DNA of 35,347 bases from an uncultured Bacilli bacterium (GTDB lineage Bacteria > Bacillota_I > Bacilli_A > RF39 > UBA660). A model generated the notes under the pieces. That model made no database searches. It worked only from the letters and a program-made list of their open reading frames with translations, and was not told the DNA's origin. Positions 22,271 to 31,342 of this stretch are shown piece by piece. The number at the start of each line of letters is the position of its first letter. Within the stretch, counting starts at the first letter, position 1. The position numbers and the translations under genes are program-made. The stretch is from contig CALVTC010000007.1 in NCBI GenBank assembly GCA_944359885.1, positions 1 to 35,347 on the forward strand. Reading direction: 5' to 3'.

Positions 22271-22606
22271 CTATTTTAAAATTATAGAATTACTAATGGT
22301 TTTCGATATTTCATTAAATAGACCGTTCATTGCTTTATTAAATCCTTGCTCTATTAGTGAAGATAACTTCATTCCAAATTTTGACAAAATATTATTATAA
22401 TCTGCTTCTTCTTCCAAATAATTTTGGGCATTAATCTCCTTTCCTTCTTTTACATCTTGTTCAAATCTTTTTATTGCATCTTCTGTTAATGTTGTTTTTC
22501 TACTTTCTGTATATTCATAATACCCAGTCATTTGACTAACATATAAACCTAAAAATAGAACAACTAAAACTATCATTAGAAGACCAGCTATACTTTTATA
22601 ATTCAT
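22271..22606 (-). CDS. Small single-span membrane protein in the yqxA position
   Basis: A 111-residue protein with one hydrophobic segment (about 5-25) followed by a hydrophilic helical domain, probably outside the membrane. It overlaps the end of spoIIP by 11 bases. In Bacillus the gene at this place (gpr-spoIIP-yqxA) encodes a small membrane protein of the DUF3679 kind; I cannot confirm sequence similarity, so the name is not given. ATG 22606 was taken as start because GGAGGTGA stands nine bases before it; an upstream TTG is too close to that site. A role in sporulation is suggested only by context. Confidence 0.7.
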   Translation of the reverse strand: MNYKSIAGLLMIVLVVLFLGLYVSQMTGYYEYTESRKTTLTEDAIKRFEQDVKEGKEINAQNYLEEEADYNNILSKFGMKLSSLIEQGFNKAMNGLFNEISKTISNSIILK

Positions 22607-23537
22607 ATTCAGCAATCACCTCCAAAAAGCATTCTGAAAAAGCAAGAGATGTATTTAGCACTTCATCGATAGAGTTTTCTGGTCCTCCCATTTCTACTAA
22701 TATAGTAAATGGAGAGAAATCTTGATTGTAAACGCCATTTACTCCTTCCCCTTCTTTTTTATAAATTCCTTTTGAAAGGCCAGGATATTTTTCTTCTATC
22801 TTTTGATTGATTTTTTCAGTAAATGCTAAATTTTCACTATAATTAGGATTTTCTAGACCAATTAAAAATAATATTTTGGCATAACTTTTATTTTCAATTG
22901 TAATTGTAGTTCTATCTTTTGAAAGGCTGTCTCTATGAACGTCAATAAAATATTTTAGGGTTGGATAATTCTTCTTTGCTTCTTCTAAAAAGACTCTACT
23001 TGCCTGATAACTTCCTGCATAGTTCCAACCATGTTGGTTTAGTACTTCTTTGATGCTTTTTTCTTCAACAATTGTTGAATAATTCTTTTCTTCGAATTTT
23101 TCTTCTAATATATAATTATTCATTTGAACTGTTGGCATTACACTATATTCTACAAAACTACTAGGTGTATATTCTTCTGATTGATGACTATTATAAATAT
23201 AGATTAAAGGAGATTTTTCTTGTTGCTGGTTTTGGTTTGGTTCTTTTATTGTTGAAGATGTTTTTTCATCTTGTACTAACCCGTGGTAATTTGCTTTTAT
23301 TAATGTTTTAATTGCTTCTTTTTTAGTAGGAAATAATATATTGATTAATTTTTTTAGTATTGTGTTTTCTTCGTTTTGAGAAAGTAGAATCTCTACAAAT
23401 TCTTTTTGATCAATATTTAAATTTTTACTATCTAGATATTGATACGTTAAATATATACTCCATACAAAAAGGAGTAAAAGAAATATTCTTTTTACTCTAT
23501 TTTTCTTCTTTGGCTTTGAAAAAAAACGTTTTTTCAT
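22596..23537 (-). CDS. spoIIP: Stage II sporulation protein P (SpoIIP)
   Basis: A 313-residue peptidoglycan hydrolase of the DMP engulfment machine; with SpoIID and SpoIIM it thins septal wall so that the mother cell can engulf the forespore. A basic N-terminus and one membrane segment (about 17-33) anchor it, with the catalytic domain outside. The amidase motifs are IYNSHQSEEY (His118, Glu121/122), the FIDVHRDS motif with His201 and Asp203, then GVYNQDFSP and ILVEMGGPEN with Glu282. It lies 37 bases after gpr on the same strand, the classical gpr-spoIIP order. GGTGATAG stands before the ATG. Full length by comparison with known members. Confidence 0.95.
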   Translation of the reverse strand: MKKRFFSKPKKKNRVKRIFLLLLFVWSIYLTYQYLDSKNLNIDQKEFVEILLSQNEENTILKKLINILFPTKKEAIKTLIKANYHGLVQDEKTSSTIKEPNQNQQQEKSPLIYIYNSHQSEEYTPSSFVEYSVMPTVQMNNYILEEKFEEKNYSTIVEEKSIKEVLNQHGWNYAGSYQASRVFLEEAKKNYPTLKYFIDVHRDSLSKDRTTITIENKSYAKILFLIGLENPNYSENLAFTEKINQKIEEKYPGLSKGIYKKEGEGVNGVYNQDFSPFTILVEMGGPENSIDEVLNTSLAFSECFLEVIAEYEL

Positions 23538-23574
23538 ACTATCACCAAAGTTATTTTATCTTATTACAACGGGG

Positions 23575-24612
23575 TTAATTTGTCGGATTAAAGTTAGTAT
23601 GTAGACTTTTATTAATAATATTTCCTAAAAGTATAGAAAGTTTATCTATTAAATAATCAATTTCTTTTGGTGTTACCATCATATTATAATTAACAGGTAA
23701 TAATACTTCTAATAGTAAAGACTTTAGTTCTTCCTCATTTAAAAGGCCTACCATACCTAGGATATCTTCTTTTTGATCTTTTGTTAGAATGTCTTTTTGA
23801 TCTTTATAGTCTTGATTTTGTATGGGAACCAATTTTAATTTTTCATTATCTTGATTGCTAAGTTGATAGCTGATTTTTTTTAATAATAATTCTAGGGTAT
23901 TTTGGACAATTGTTGCGCCATCCACTACTGTTGGAACACCAATTGCAATTACGGGGATGTTTAATGTGTCTTTACTAATTTCTAATCGATTATTACCAAT
24001 ACCACTTCCTGGTGAAATTCCTGCTGTTGTAATTTGAATTGTTTTATTTAATCTATTGATAGAAGAAGATGCTAATGCATCAATTACAATCAGTAAATCG
24101 GGTTTTATTTTATCTTTGATTGCTTCAATTAAATCTTTGGTTTCAATTCCTGTTACTCCGGTTACGCTTGGTTTGAAACTGGCGACATTTTGATAACCCT
24201 CTTCTACTTCTCCAAGAAAAAATAAATGTCTTGTTACTAATACATGATCTAGTGTTTTAGGGCCTAGCGCGTCTGGTGTTGATGATGCATTTCCTAATCC
24301 GATAACTAAGATTTTCATACCACTTTGAAAATTTATTTCCTGCAATACTCTTTTTAATGCTTCAATTCCAATTTTTTCTACTTCTTTAAAATTATTCTTA
24401 TCTGTTATATCTTCGAAAGTAATTGTTTCATATATTCCTTCTTTCTTTTTCCAAGAGGAAGCTACATCTTTATTAATTTTTACTTCTTCTAACGTTATAT
24501 TTTTTTCTTTTCTTATGATCTTTGATACTACTTTATCTTGTTTTTGCCTATTTATTTCATCTACTACTAAATCTGTTCTAAAACCTTTATTTTTTAAATC
24601 AATTGTATGCAT
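23575..24612 (-). CDS. gpr: Germination protease GPR
   Basis: A 345-residue spore protease that cleaves small acid-soluble DNA-binding proteins (SASPs) at germination. It starts with a short propeptide before the FRTDLV segment where the zymogen is processed. Conserved blocks include VIGLGNASSTPDALGP, TRHLFFLG, VTGVTGIETKDLI, LIVIDALASSS, TAGISPGSGIGNNR and AIGVPTVVDGATIV. Its presence predicts SASP genes elsewhere and a true endospore. It is divergent from rpsT, as in Bacillus. AGGTGAG precedes the ATG. I could not find a convincing SigG promoter by eye. Confidence 0.96.
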   Translation of the reverse strand: MHTIDLKNKGFRTDLVVDEINRQKQDKVVSKIIRKEKNITLEEVKINKDVASSWKKKEGIYETITFEDITDKNNFKEVEKIGIEALKRVLQEINFQSGMKILVIGLGNASSTPDALGPKTLDHVLVTRHLFFLGEVEEGYQNVASFKPSVTGVTGIETKDLIEAIKDKIKPDLLIVIDALASSSINRLNKTIQITTAGISPGSGIGNNRLEISKDTLNIPVIAIGVPTVVDGATIVQNTLELLLKKISYQLSNQDNEKLKLVPIQNQDYKDQKDILTKDQKEDILGMVGLLNEEELKSLLLEVLLPVNYNMMVTPKEIDYLIDKLSILLGNIINKSLHTNFNPTN

Positions 24613-24656
24613 ATTTGCTCACCTATTTATAATATTTACAAATAAGGAAAAAATAT

Positions 24657-24685
24657 TTGCTTTTTATAGAATTATTTGGTAAAAT
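24657..24685 (+). promoter_or_regulatory. Promoter of rpsT
   Basis: TTGCTT (24657-24662), a 17-base spacer ending TGG, then TAAAAT (24680-24685). Start codon 30 bases downstream. Confidence 0.7.
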
Positions 24686-24714
24686 TAATGTGTTTATAAA
24701 AGTGAGGTGAAAAT

Positions 24715-24975
24715 ATGCCAAATATAGCAAGTGCTAAAAAAAGAGTACGTTCTAATGCAAAAAAGACAACTGTAAATACTTTCGTAGTTTCTAGTATGAG
24801 AACTGCTGTTAAGAAATTTGAAAAAGAAGTAAAAGCAGGTAATAAAGAAGCAGCAAGCACTAATTATAATATTGCAATTCAAAGAGTTGATAAAGCTATG
24901 TCTAGCGGTAAGATTCATGCTAATAAAGCTGCTCGTTTAAAATCAAGATTAACAAAAATGAAAAATGCTATGTAA
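24715..24975 (+). CDS. rpsT: 30S ribosomal protein S20
   Basis: An 86-residue S20. It begins MPNIASAKKRVRSNAKKT, with the family's typical Lys/Arg/Ala-rich helices, and ends HANKAARLKSRLTKMKNAM. It binds 16S rRNA early in 30S assembly. AAGTGAGGTGA precedes the start; a strong promoter and a terminator make it a single-gene unit. It is divergent from gpr, the same arrangement as in Bacillus. Confidence 0.98.
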   Translation: MPNIASAKKRVRSNAKKTTVNTFVVSSMRTAVKKFEKEVKAGNKEAASTNYNIAIQRVDKAMSSGKIHANKAARLKSRLTKMKNAM

Positions 24976-25003
24976 ATCAGTCAATTCCTTGATTGGTTTT
25001 TTT
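24974..25003 (+). terminator. Terminator of rpsT
   Basis: An 11-bp stem (24974-24984 with 24989-24999, two G-T pairs), loop TTCC, followed by TTTT. It begins inside the stop codon. Confidence 0.8.
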
Positions 25004-25080
25004 ATTTATAAAGATTTTCTTTATCTCAGTTAAGTAAAGATGAGTTAGAAAATGGACTGGCTTACTCCATTCTTTTATTC

Positions 25081-25109
25081 TTTACTTTTTTCATTTTATA
25101 CGATAGAAT
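25081..25109 (+). promoter_or_regulatory. Possible promoter of the transglutaminase-like gene
   Basis: TTTACT (25081-25086), a 17-base spacer and TAGAAT (25104-25109), 39 bases before the start. Upstream, 25004-25080 holds an ATGGA/TCCAT hairpin and no gene. Confidence 0.4.
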
Positions 25110-25147
25110 TAATTTGATACAAGATATCTATTACTACCGGAGGAAAT

Positions 25148-26065
25148 ATGAAGAAAAGTTTAGTTATACTGGGTATTACTCTTATTATTATAGGAGTGTT
25201 ATTTTTTTATCAAAAGGAATTACAAGATGTTTATTATTCCGTGTTACGTCATTTTACTGAAGAAGAAATTCAAATAGAGAAAAATGAGTATTTTAGAAAT
25301 TATGATTTTGCATTTGTTCAAAATACTGATGATTTTGAACCTGATAATAGACAAGAGCTACTTAATATCTTTTATACTGTTATTAATTCTGGAATGAATG
25401 ATTTTACATTTTACTGTCCTGATAGCTATGGAAGTTGTTTAAATGATGTAGAGGTATTAGCGAATGATCAGGATTTACTTTCTCATATTAATAATTTTGT
25501 TCACCCTTTTAATGGATTTAATCATATTGAAACACAATATGACTCTTTAGGGAAAGTTGTTATTCATATTGAAAAAAGTTATACTGATGATCAAATAAGA
25601 CAAATTGAAGCTAAAGTAGATGAATTATCTCAACAATTGATTGTTTCAGATGACAGTGATATTAATAATATTAGAAGAGTTCATGATTATATTATTGATC
25701 ATAGTGTTTATGACTCGGGTAGAAGTGATTATAATATTACTATGTATCGATCTGATATTGCTTATGGTCCTTTGTTACAGGGATATGGAATATGTGGTGG
25801 ATATACTGATGCTATGGAGTTATTTTTGGAGAAAATGGGTATTGAAAGTTATAAAATTTCTAGTGATCAACATGTATGGAATGCAGTATATGTGAATCAA
25901 AACTGGTATCATCTAGATTTGACTTGGGATGATCCTGTTACATCCACTGGAGAAAATATATTAGAACATAATTTCTTTTTAATCGATACTCCTACCCTAT
26001 TAATGCAAGAACAAACGGAGCATGAGTTTGATCAAAATATTTATTCTGAATTAAAAGAAGCCTAG
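25148..26065 (+). CDS. Membrane-anchored transglutaminase-like protein
   Basis: A 305-residue protein with an N-terminal signal anchor (about 4-22) and an extracellular transglutaminase-like (papain-fold) domain from about 165. The catalytic triad is readable: Cys in QGYGICGGYTDAMELFLEKMG, His in SSDQHVWNAVYVNQ, and Asp in WYHLDLTWDDP. Bacterial members act as proteases, amidases or crosslinkers on cell-surface substrates. The region 35-160 is family-less. GGAGG precedes the ATG. It is monocistronic, with its own promoter and terminator, and converges with miaA. Confidence 0.82.
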   Translation: MKKSLVILGITLIIIGVLFFYQKELQDVYYSVLRHFTEEEIQIEKNEYFRNYDFAFVQNTDDFEPDNRQELLNIFYTVINSGMNDFTFYCPDSYGSCLNDVEVLANDQDLLSHINNFVHPFNGFNHIETQYDSLGKVVIHIEKSYTDDQIRQIEAKVDELSQQLIVSDDSDINNIRRVHDYIIDHSVYDSGRSDYNITMYRSDIAYGPLLQGYGICGGYTDAMELFLEKMGIESYKISSDQHVWNAVYVNQNWYHLDLTWDDPVTSTGENILEHNFFLIDTPTLLMQEQTEHEFDQNIYSELKEA

Positions 26066-26084
26066 TGATAAGCTTCTTTTTTTT
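26053..26084. terminator. Bidirectional terminator between transglutaminase-like gene and miaA
   Basis: AAAAGAAGC (26053-26061) pairs with GCTTCTTTT (26072-26080), followed by a T run on the plus strand and TTTT on the minus strand. It lies partly in the 3' end of the plus-strand gene. Confidence 0.82.
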
Positions 26085-26085
26085 A

Positions 26086-26970
26086 CTAAAGTTTTGGAAT
26101 TTTTTTTATATCATTATAAATTTTATTTATTGTTTCTTCGAAATTATCGAAATTTACTTCATACCAAGTTGTTGGAAATTGATGGCGAAAAAAAGTATAT
26201 TGTCTTTTAGCGTAGTGTCTAGAATTTAATTTAATCTGTTCTATTACATCATCTAGTGTTTCTTTCTTATCTAAATATGGTCTAAATTCTTTATATCCGA
26301 TTGCAGTATTTAATATTCTTGATTTATTATAGTCTTCTTTTAGAGAAAGTATTTCTTCTAATAGACCTTCATTCATCATCTTGTCTACTCTTTGATTAAT
26401 TCTATTATAAATTACTTCTCTTGGTGCAGTTAGACCGATTACTGTGATTGGATATAGACATTTATCTTTTTCTGTAGTAATTGGTTCTTTATTTTCGTAT
26501 TTATTTAGTGTTCGAACGAGACGTTTTCTATTATTTTTGTGAATTGTGATACCTGGTTCATATGCTTTTATTTTCTCTAATATTTCTTCGTTTGATAGAT
26601 TGAAATAAGTGTTATTTTTTGTTCCTTTTGTAAAAACATAATTGTATAGAGCTGCTTTAATATATAGACCTGTACCACCCACGATAATTACTCTTTTCCC
26701 TCGTGATGTAATTTCTTCTATTTTTTTTCTAGTATCTTGTTGATAATCATATACACTATATTCTTCTTCTGGATCTTTGATATCTATTAGATGATGAGGG
26801 GCCATACTTTGTTCTTCTTCTGTTGGTTTGGCACTACCAATATTTAGTTTTTTATATATTGCTACGGAATCCCCGTTAATAATTTCAGCATTTATTTTTT
26901 TGGCAAGTTCAATACTTAATTTTGTTTTTCCTACACCTGTTGGACCTATGATGACAATTATTTTTTCCAT
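26086..26970 (-). CDS. miaA: tRNA dimethylallyltransferase
   Basis: A 294-residue enzyme that adds a dimethylallyl group to A37 of tRNAs reading UNN codons. P-loop GPTGVGKTKLS lies at the N-terminus, followed by INGDSVAIYKKLNIGSAKPT and HHLIDIKDP. GGTGLYIKA marks the DMAPP/tRNA-binding site, and FFRHQFPTTWYEV the C-terminal region; the mid part contains RVDKMMNEGLLEE. Normal length. It is the last gene of the uvrC-pilin-mutL-miaA run, 11 bases after mutL. The mutL-miaA order is common among bacteria. Confidence 0.96.
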   Translation of the reverse strand: MEKIIVIIGPTGVGKTKLSIELAKKINAEIINGDSVAIYKKLNIGSAKPTEEEQSMAPHHLIDIKDPEEEYSVYDYQQDTRKKIEEITSRGKRVIIVGGTGLYIKAALYNYVFTKGTKNNTYFNLSNEEILEKIKAYEPGITIHKNNRKRLVRTLNKYENKEPITTEKDKCLYPITVIGLTAPREVIYNRINQRVDKMMNEGLLEEILSLKEDYNKSRILNTAIGYKEFRPYLDKKETLDDVIEQIKLNSRHYAKRQYTFFRHQFPTTWYEVNFDNFEETINKIYNDIKKIPKL

Positions 26971-26981
26971 AATGATTCCTC

Positions 26982-28763
26982 CTAGTCTAGAGAACGTTTA
27001 AATAGTTTTTCTAAATCATATTTTGTATATGTAATGATAGTTGGTCTACCATGAGGGCATGTAAATGGATTCTCGCAATCTCTTAGAGCTTCTAATAACC
27101 AAACTTGATCATCGTATGAAAGATAATCATTTGCTTTTACAGACATTCTACAGGCCATTGTTGCGGCCATACGCCAAACAAATTGATCAAAGTCAAAACT
27201 TTCTTTACTAATAATAATATCTACTACTTTGCGAATACATTCTTCGGCGATATCTTCTGGTATCCAATTAGGGTGAGAACGAATAATGATGGTATTCATT
27301 CCAAACTCTTCTGCTAAAAAGCCATAATCTTTTAGTGTATCTAGATGATTTTTTACAATTAAAAACTCATTTGTAGTTAGTTCTATTTTGATTGGAATTA
27401 ATAGGTCAATAGGAATTACTTTTTCTTTTAAAGACTTCAAAACTTTCTCATAATTTATTCTTTCAGCTGCTGCATGTTGATCGATGATATACATACCATC
27501 TTCATTTTCGGCAATAATGTATGTTAAATATACAATTCCTCTTGGAATCATCTTTTTTATTCTTGTTTTTTTTTCTTCATTTTCTTCTTTTGGATCAGTT
27601 TCCATCATCTGACTTGTACTTTCTGTATCATTTTCGCTATCGGCAATGGAGAAATCTAGAATTGTCTCTTCATATTTTGGCCTTTCTTGTTGTTGATCTT
27701 CTTTTTTGAAAGCACGATAAAGTGGAATTGTTGTTTCTCTTAATGCCTCTTCTGATCTAGTCGCAACTGTTGGTATTAGTGTTAGTTTTTGTAATTGTTC
27801 TGTTATTACATCAAACACTAAACTTTTTAATGTATCCATTTTGGAAAATTTAATATCCATTTTAGTAGGGTGAATATTAATATCAATTAGAATAGGATCC
27901 ACATCGATATTTAGTACAATGATTGGAAATTTATCTTTTGGAATATAGGTATGGTATGCTTCGACAATAATTTTGTTTAAATCGTTATTTTTAATTACTC
28001 TTCCATTTACTAAGGTTGTGATAGCACTTCGATTACTTTTTTGCATTTCTGGATAAGAAATATAACCGTGGATATAGTAATCATCATTTTCTCCTGATAC
28101 TTCTATCATTTTTTTGGTAATATCAGCACCATAAATTTCATAAATTACTTTTCTTAAATCACCATTTCCATCTGTTGCTAATAAAGTTTTATCATTATTG
28201 ATTAGTGTAAATTTTATATTTGGATAAGATAGTGCCATTTTATTTACATATTCTGTGATATTAGCCAGTTCTACATATAAGTTTTTTAGATATTTTAATC
28301 TTACTGGAGTATTATAGAATAAATCTTTTACGGTAATTGTTGTACCTTGCTGTAAGTCACTATATTCTATATGTATATCTTTTCCACCAGATAATGTTAA
28401 GTAAGTTCCTATTTCACCGTTTGAGGTTTTTAATTCCACATTAGAAACAGAGGCAATTGATGGTAATGCTTCTCCACGAAATCCAAGTGATTCAATATTA
28501 AATAAATCATCTAGATTTTTTAACTTGGATGTTGCATGACGAGAAAATGCTAAAGCAGCATCTTCTCTATCCATTCCTATTCCATTATCTGTTACTTTTA
28601 CTTCTTTTACTCCAGAGTCAATTAATTCAATTTTAATTTCATCACTTTTAGCATCGATTGAATTTTCTACTAATTCTTTTACTACATTCATTGTTTTTTC
28701 GACTACTTCTCCTGCAGCAATTTTATTGGCAAGAATTTCATCCATTACTTTGATTTTACTCAT
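26982..28763 (-). CDS. mutL: DNA mismatch repair protein MutL
   Basis: A 593-residue MutL. The N-terminal GHKL ATPase has LANKIAAGEVVEKTMNVVKE, VTDNGIGMDRED, FSRHATSKL and SIESLGFRGEALPSI-type motifs (here NIESLGFRGEALPSIAS). A charged linker spans about 335-400. The C-terminal domain has the endonuclease motif DQHAAAERINYE, ACR-type MACRMSVKAND and CPHGRPT, so it is a nicking MutL as in other non-E. coli-type species. The expected mutS is not adjacent; a pilin-like gene and uvrC stand upstream instead. AGGAAGTGACC precedes the start. Confidence 0.97.
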   Translation of the reverse strand: MSKIKVMDEILANKIAAGEVVEKTMNVVKELVENSIDAKSDEIKIELIDSGVKEVKVTDNGIGMDREDAALAFSRHATSKLKNLDDLFNIESLGFRGEALPSIASVSNVELKTSNGEIGTYLTLSGGKDIHIEYSDLQQGTTITVKDLFYNTPVRLKYLKNLYVELANITEYVNKMALSYPNIKFTLINNDKTLLATDGNGDLRKVIYEIYGADITKKMIEVSGENDDYYIHGYISYPEMQKSNRSAITTLVNGRVIKNNDLNKIIVEAYHTYIPKDKFPIIVLNIDVDPILIDINIHPTKMDIKFSKMDTLKSLVFDVITEQLQKLTLIPTVATRSEEALRETTIPLYRAFKKEDQQQERPKYEETILDFSIADSENDTESTSQMMETDPKEENEEKKTRIKKMIPRGIVYLTYIIAENEDGMYIIDQHAAAERINYEKVLKSLKEKVIPIDLLIPIKIELTTNEFLIVKNHLDTLKDYGFLAEEFGMNTIIIRSHPNWIPEDIAEECIRKVVDIIISKESFDFDQFVWRMAATMACRMSVKANDYLSYDDQVWLLEALRDCENPFTCPHGRPTIITYTKYDLEKLFKRSLD

Positions 28764-28773
28764 AGGTCACTTC

Positions 28774-29193
28774 CTACTCCTTCGGATATGTTTGATCTAG
28801 ATCATTATCAGCACTACAGTCTACATGAACTTCATATTTATAATCTTCTAGACCAGTTGTTGCACTAGTTGTAACATTGGTTACTGTTACACTTCCTGTA
28901 CACAAAGCAGATGTTTGATAAGGATCACTTGGTCGATCAATAAATTGATTATCATAAAGGGTTTCGATTGATATTTCTATGGAGTCCCCTGGGTTTAATA
29001 AAATGTTATTTTCCATTAAATACATTACTGCTCCATCATAGGAAGTAGAGGCAATTGTTTCTACTCCTTGTTTTCTAGAATTTTCTAGATAGATAATTAC
29101 GGATCCTACTGCCACTGCCATTAAAATCCCTAATATAGTGATACTTGCTAGTACCTCTACTAAAGTAAATCCCTTGCTATTTATTCTTTTCAT
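28774..29193 (-). CDS. Lone type IV pilin-like (prepilin) protein
   Basis: A 139-residue protein with a textbook class III leader: short basic MKRINSKG, cleavage before FTLVEVLAS with Glu5 of the mature protein, and a ~20-residue hydrophobic helix. The C-terminal domain has two cysteines (ALCTGS and VHVDCSA) that could form a disulfide, as in major pilins and ComGC. No assembly ATPase, platform protein or prepilin peptidase is in this window. It lies between uvrC and mutL, 27 and 10 bases away, inside what looks like one operon. It could be a competence pseudopilin or a T4P subunit; I cannot decide. Confidence 0.85.
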   Translation of the reverse strand: MKRINSKGFTLVEVLASITILGILMAVAVGSVIIYLENSRKQGVETIASTSYDGAVMYLMENNILLNPGDSIEISIETLYDNQFIDRPSDPYQTSALCTGSVTVTNVTTSATTGLEDYKYEVHVDCSADNDLDQTYPKE

Positions 29194-29220
29194 CTATTTC
29201 ACCCTTTCTTCTTCATTATA

Positions 29221-30984
29221 CTACAACTCTTTTAAATAAGTCGCTAAATTTTTGGCAACATCTTTAGAAACTACTTCTGCAAGCTCTTCTTCCGTCGCTT
29301 CTTTTAAACGTTTTAGAGAGCCGAACTTTTTTAATAACTCTTTTTTTCTAACTTCTCCAATTCCTGGAACAACATCTAAAACACTAGATAACATTCCTTT
29401 TGACTTAATGTTTCTATGATAAGTAATCGCATAACGATGAACTTCGTCTTGAATTCTTGTAAGAAATAGGAATAAGTTAGAATCTTTTTTTACATTTAAT
29501 ATTTCATATTTATCATTCATAATATAACTTGTTTTATGACTATCGTCTTTTACAAGACCAATGATTGGAATATGAAGCCCTAGTGAATCTATAATTTCCT
29601 TGGCAACACTAATTTGGAGCTTTCCTCCATCCATTACAATTAGATCTGGTTTTTGTAAATTTTCCATTAAAACTTTATAATATCTTCGGTATAAGACTTC
29701 TTTCATTGCACTTAAGTCATCTTTTACATCTGCTGAAATTTTAAATTTTCGATATTCATTCTTTAATGGTAAAAAGTCTTCAAATACTACCATTCCTCCT
29801 ACATAGAAGGTTCCAAATAAATGGGAGTTATCAAATGATTCCATTCTAGAGACTGAGTCTAGATGAAGAAGTTCTTTTAGTTCATTAATTGCATTTAAAC
29901 GAAGTTTATCATCCTTCTTCAATGTTTCTTCTTGTAGATCCAATTGCTCTTTTGCATTTTCTTTGGCAAGATCTAGTAATTTTTTTAACTTTCCTTTTTG
30001 TGGCGAATAAGTTCTTATATGAAAATATTCGCTAATTAACTCTTGATTTAACTCTTGTGGTAAATATAGTTCCTTTGGTAGCATACCTTGTTTGTCATAA
30101 AATTTAATTAAGTATTCTACTACTTCTTCTTCCGGATCAACCATAGTCTGAATGATTTCATTGTGTCTTCCAAATAATAATCCATCTCGTATAAAAAATA
30201 TTTCTACGGATAAATAATTTTCATCTTGATAATAATTTATTAAATCAAATTGATAACCCTTATTTAAATCTATTTTTTGTTTGCGAAGGGTAATATCAAT
30301 ATCTTCTAACATTCTCTTTAACTCTAGTGCTTTTTCATAGTTCATTGTATCGCTAGCACGATGCATTTCATCTTTTATTTTTTCTACAATTTCTTTAGAA
30401 TCTCCTTTTAAAAATGAAGTGATTTCTTTTTTCATTTGATCAATTTCTTCTTTATCTACTTCTTTTACACAATAACCAAGACATTCATGAATGTGGTAAT
30501 ACAAGCATAACTCTTTTTTCAATTTATCACACTTTCTTAAGGGATAAATTCTATTAATCATCTCTACTGTTTTTCTTGCAGCAGCAACATTCGGATATGG
30601 TCCATATAAATGGTCTTTTGTTTTTTTTCTCTTTGTGTTTCTAACAATCTTAAGTCGAGGATATTTTTCATTGGTAAGCTCTATATATGGATATGTCTTA
30701 TCGTCTTTTAATAAGATATTATATTTAGGGTCATATTTTTTAATTAATGTTATTTCTAGTATTAAACTTTCTAATTCACTGGATGTCACAATATATTCAA
30801 AATCATCTATTTCTTCTACTAGAGCTCTTGTTTTTCCTGTAGCGGTACCAGTAAAATAACTTTTTAATCTATTCTTTAAATTTTTTGCTTTTCCAACATA
30901 AATAATTACTCCATCTTTATTTTTCATTTGATAACTACCAGGTTTTGTTGGAACTAAGGCAAGTTTTTCTTTAAAATTTTTCAT
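29221..30984 (-). CDS. uvrC: Excinuclease ABC subunit C
   Basis: A 587-residue UvrC, the nuclease that makes both incisions in nucleotide excision repair. The N-terminal GIY-YIG domain has KPGSYQMKNKDG and IYVGKAKNLKNRLKSYF; a four-cysteine-type region RKCDKLKKELCLYYHIHECLG-like segment follows (residues about 150-172). The UVR motif is at about 200-235, and the RNase H-like domain has MESFDNSHLFGTFYVGGMVVF and LIVMDGGKLQ. C-terminal helix-hairpin-helix: VPGIGEVRKKELLKKFGSLK. All catalytic elements present. It heads the run leading to the pilin-like gene, mutL and miaA. A TATAAT (31013-31008) lies upstream, with a weak -35. Confidence 0.97.
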   Translation of the reverse strand: MKNFKEKLALVPTKPGSYQMKNKDGVIIYVGKAKNLKNRLKSYFTGTATGKTRALVEEIDDFEYIVTSSELESLILEITLIKKYDPKYNILLKDDKTYPYIELTNEKYPRLKIVRNTKRKKTKDHLYGPYPNVAAARKTVEMINRIYPLRKCDKLKKELCLYYHIHECLGYCVKEVDKEEIDQMKKEITSFLKGDSKEIVEKIKDEMHRASDTMNYEKALELKRMLEDIDITLRKQKIDLNKGYQFDLINYYQDENYLSVEIFFIRDGLLFGRHNEIIQTMVDPEEEVVEYLIKFYDKQGMLPKELYLPQELNQELISEYFHIRTYSPQKGKLKKLLDLAKENAKEQLDLQEETLKKDDKLRLNAINELKELLHLDSVSRMESFDNSHLFGTFYVGGMVVFEDFLPLKNEYRKFKISADVKDDLSAMKEVLYRRYYKVLMENLQKPDLIVMDGGKLQISVAKEIIDSLGLHIPIIGLVKDDSHKTSYIMNDKYEILNVKKDSNLFLFLTRIQDEVHRYAITYHRNIKSKGMLSSVLDVVPGIGEVRKKELLKKFGSLKRLKEATEEELAEVVSKDVAKNLATYLKEL

Positions 30985-31042
30985 TTAATCACCAACAATT
31001 CTAATTTATTATACCCTATTTTTATAAAAAGAAAAAGTCAAG

Positions 31043-31072
31043 AAAAAAAGAATAGTATCTTCTTTCTATTCT
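31043..31072 (-). terminator. Terminator of the tkt-sirA-yneF run
   Basis: AGAATAG/CTATTCT (31072-31066 with 31055-31049) with a 10-base loop, followed on the minus strand by a seven-T run, just after the yneF stop. Confidence 0.82.
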
Positions 31073-31079
31073 ATTTTCG

Positions 31080-31289
31080 TTATTGATATTTTTGCATTGC
31101 TTTCATCATCTGATTAATTTGTTTTTGATTAGGTTTTCTACCCATCTGCATCATTAATCCTTTTAACATTTCCTCTGTTATTGGAGGATTGTCCTTTAAA
31201 TATTTTTTCATCAGTTTTCTAGCAACAACGACTCCGATAATTAAGCCGATAATAAGTCCTAATAATACCATTAAAATATCGTGTAACAT
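31080..31289 (-). CDS. yneF: YneF/UPF0154 family small membrane protein
   Basis: A 69-residue protein with one N-terminal membrane helix (about 5-24, with [15 protein letters not shown]) and a conserved C-terminal tail [21 protein letters not shown], diagnostic of UPF0154. Function unknown. In Bacillus yneF follows sirA (yneE) and tkt, as here. AGGAGATGA precedes the ATG and a terminator follows. Confidence 0.93.
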   Translation of the reverse strand: MLHDILMVLLGLIIGLIIGVVVARKLMKKYLKDNPPITEEMLKGLMMQMGRKPNQKQINQMMKAMQKYQ

Positions 31290-31342
31290 AAATTCATCTC
31301 CTCACTACTAACATTTTACTAGAATTTTTGTTATTCTACAAG

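Noticed and set aside
24613-24714. Riboswitch or autoregulatory leader for rpsT
   Set aside because: After the promoter only about 23 bases of leader remain, with no stable structure.
25004-25080. Hairpin ATGGA/TCCAT upstream of the transglutaminase-like gene as a riboswitch
   Set aside because: Only a short stem with no conserved class features, and the best promoter lies downstream of it.
31008-31048. TTGACT with TATAAT as uvrC promoter
   Set aside because: The spacing is about 22 bases, too long; only the TATAAT at 31013-31008 is noted, and the TTGACT lies beside the yneF terminator.
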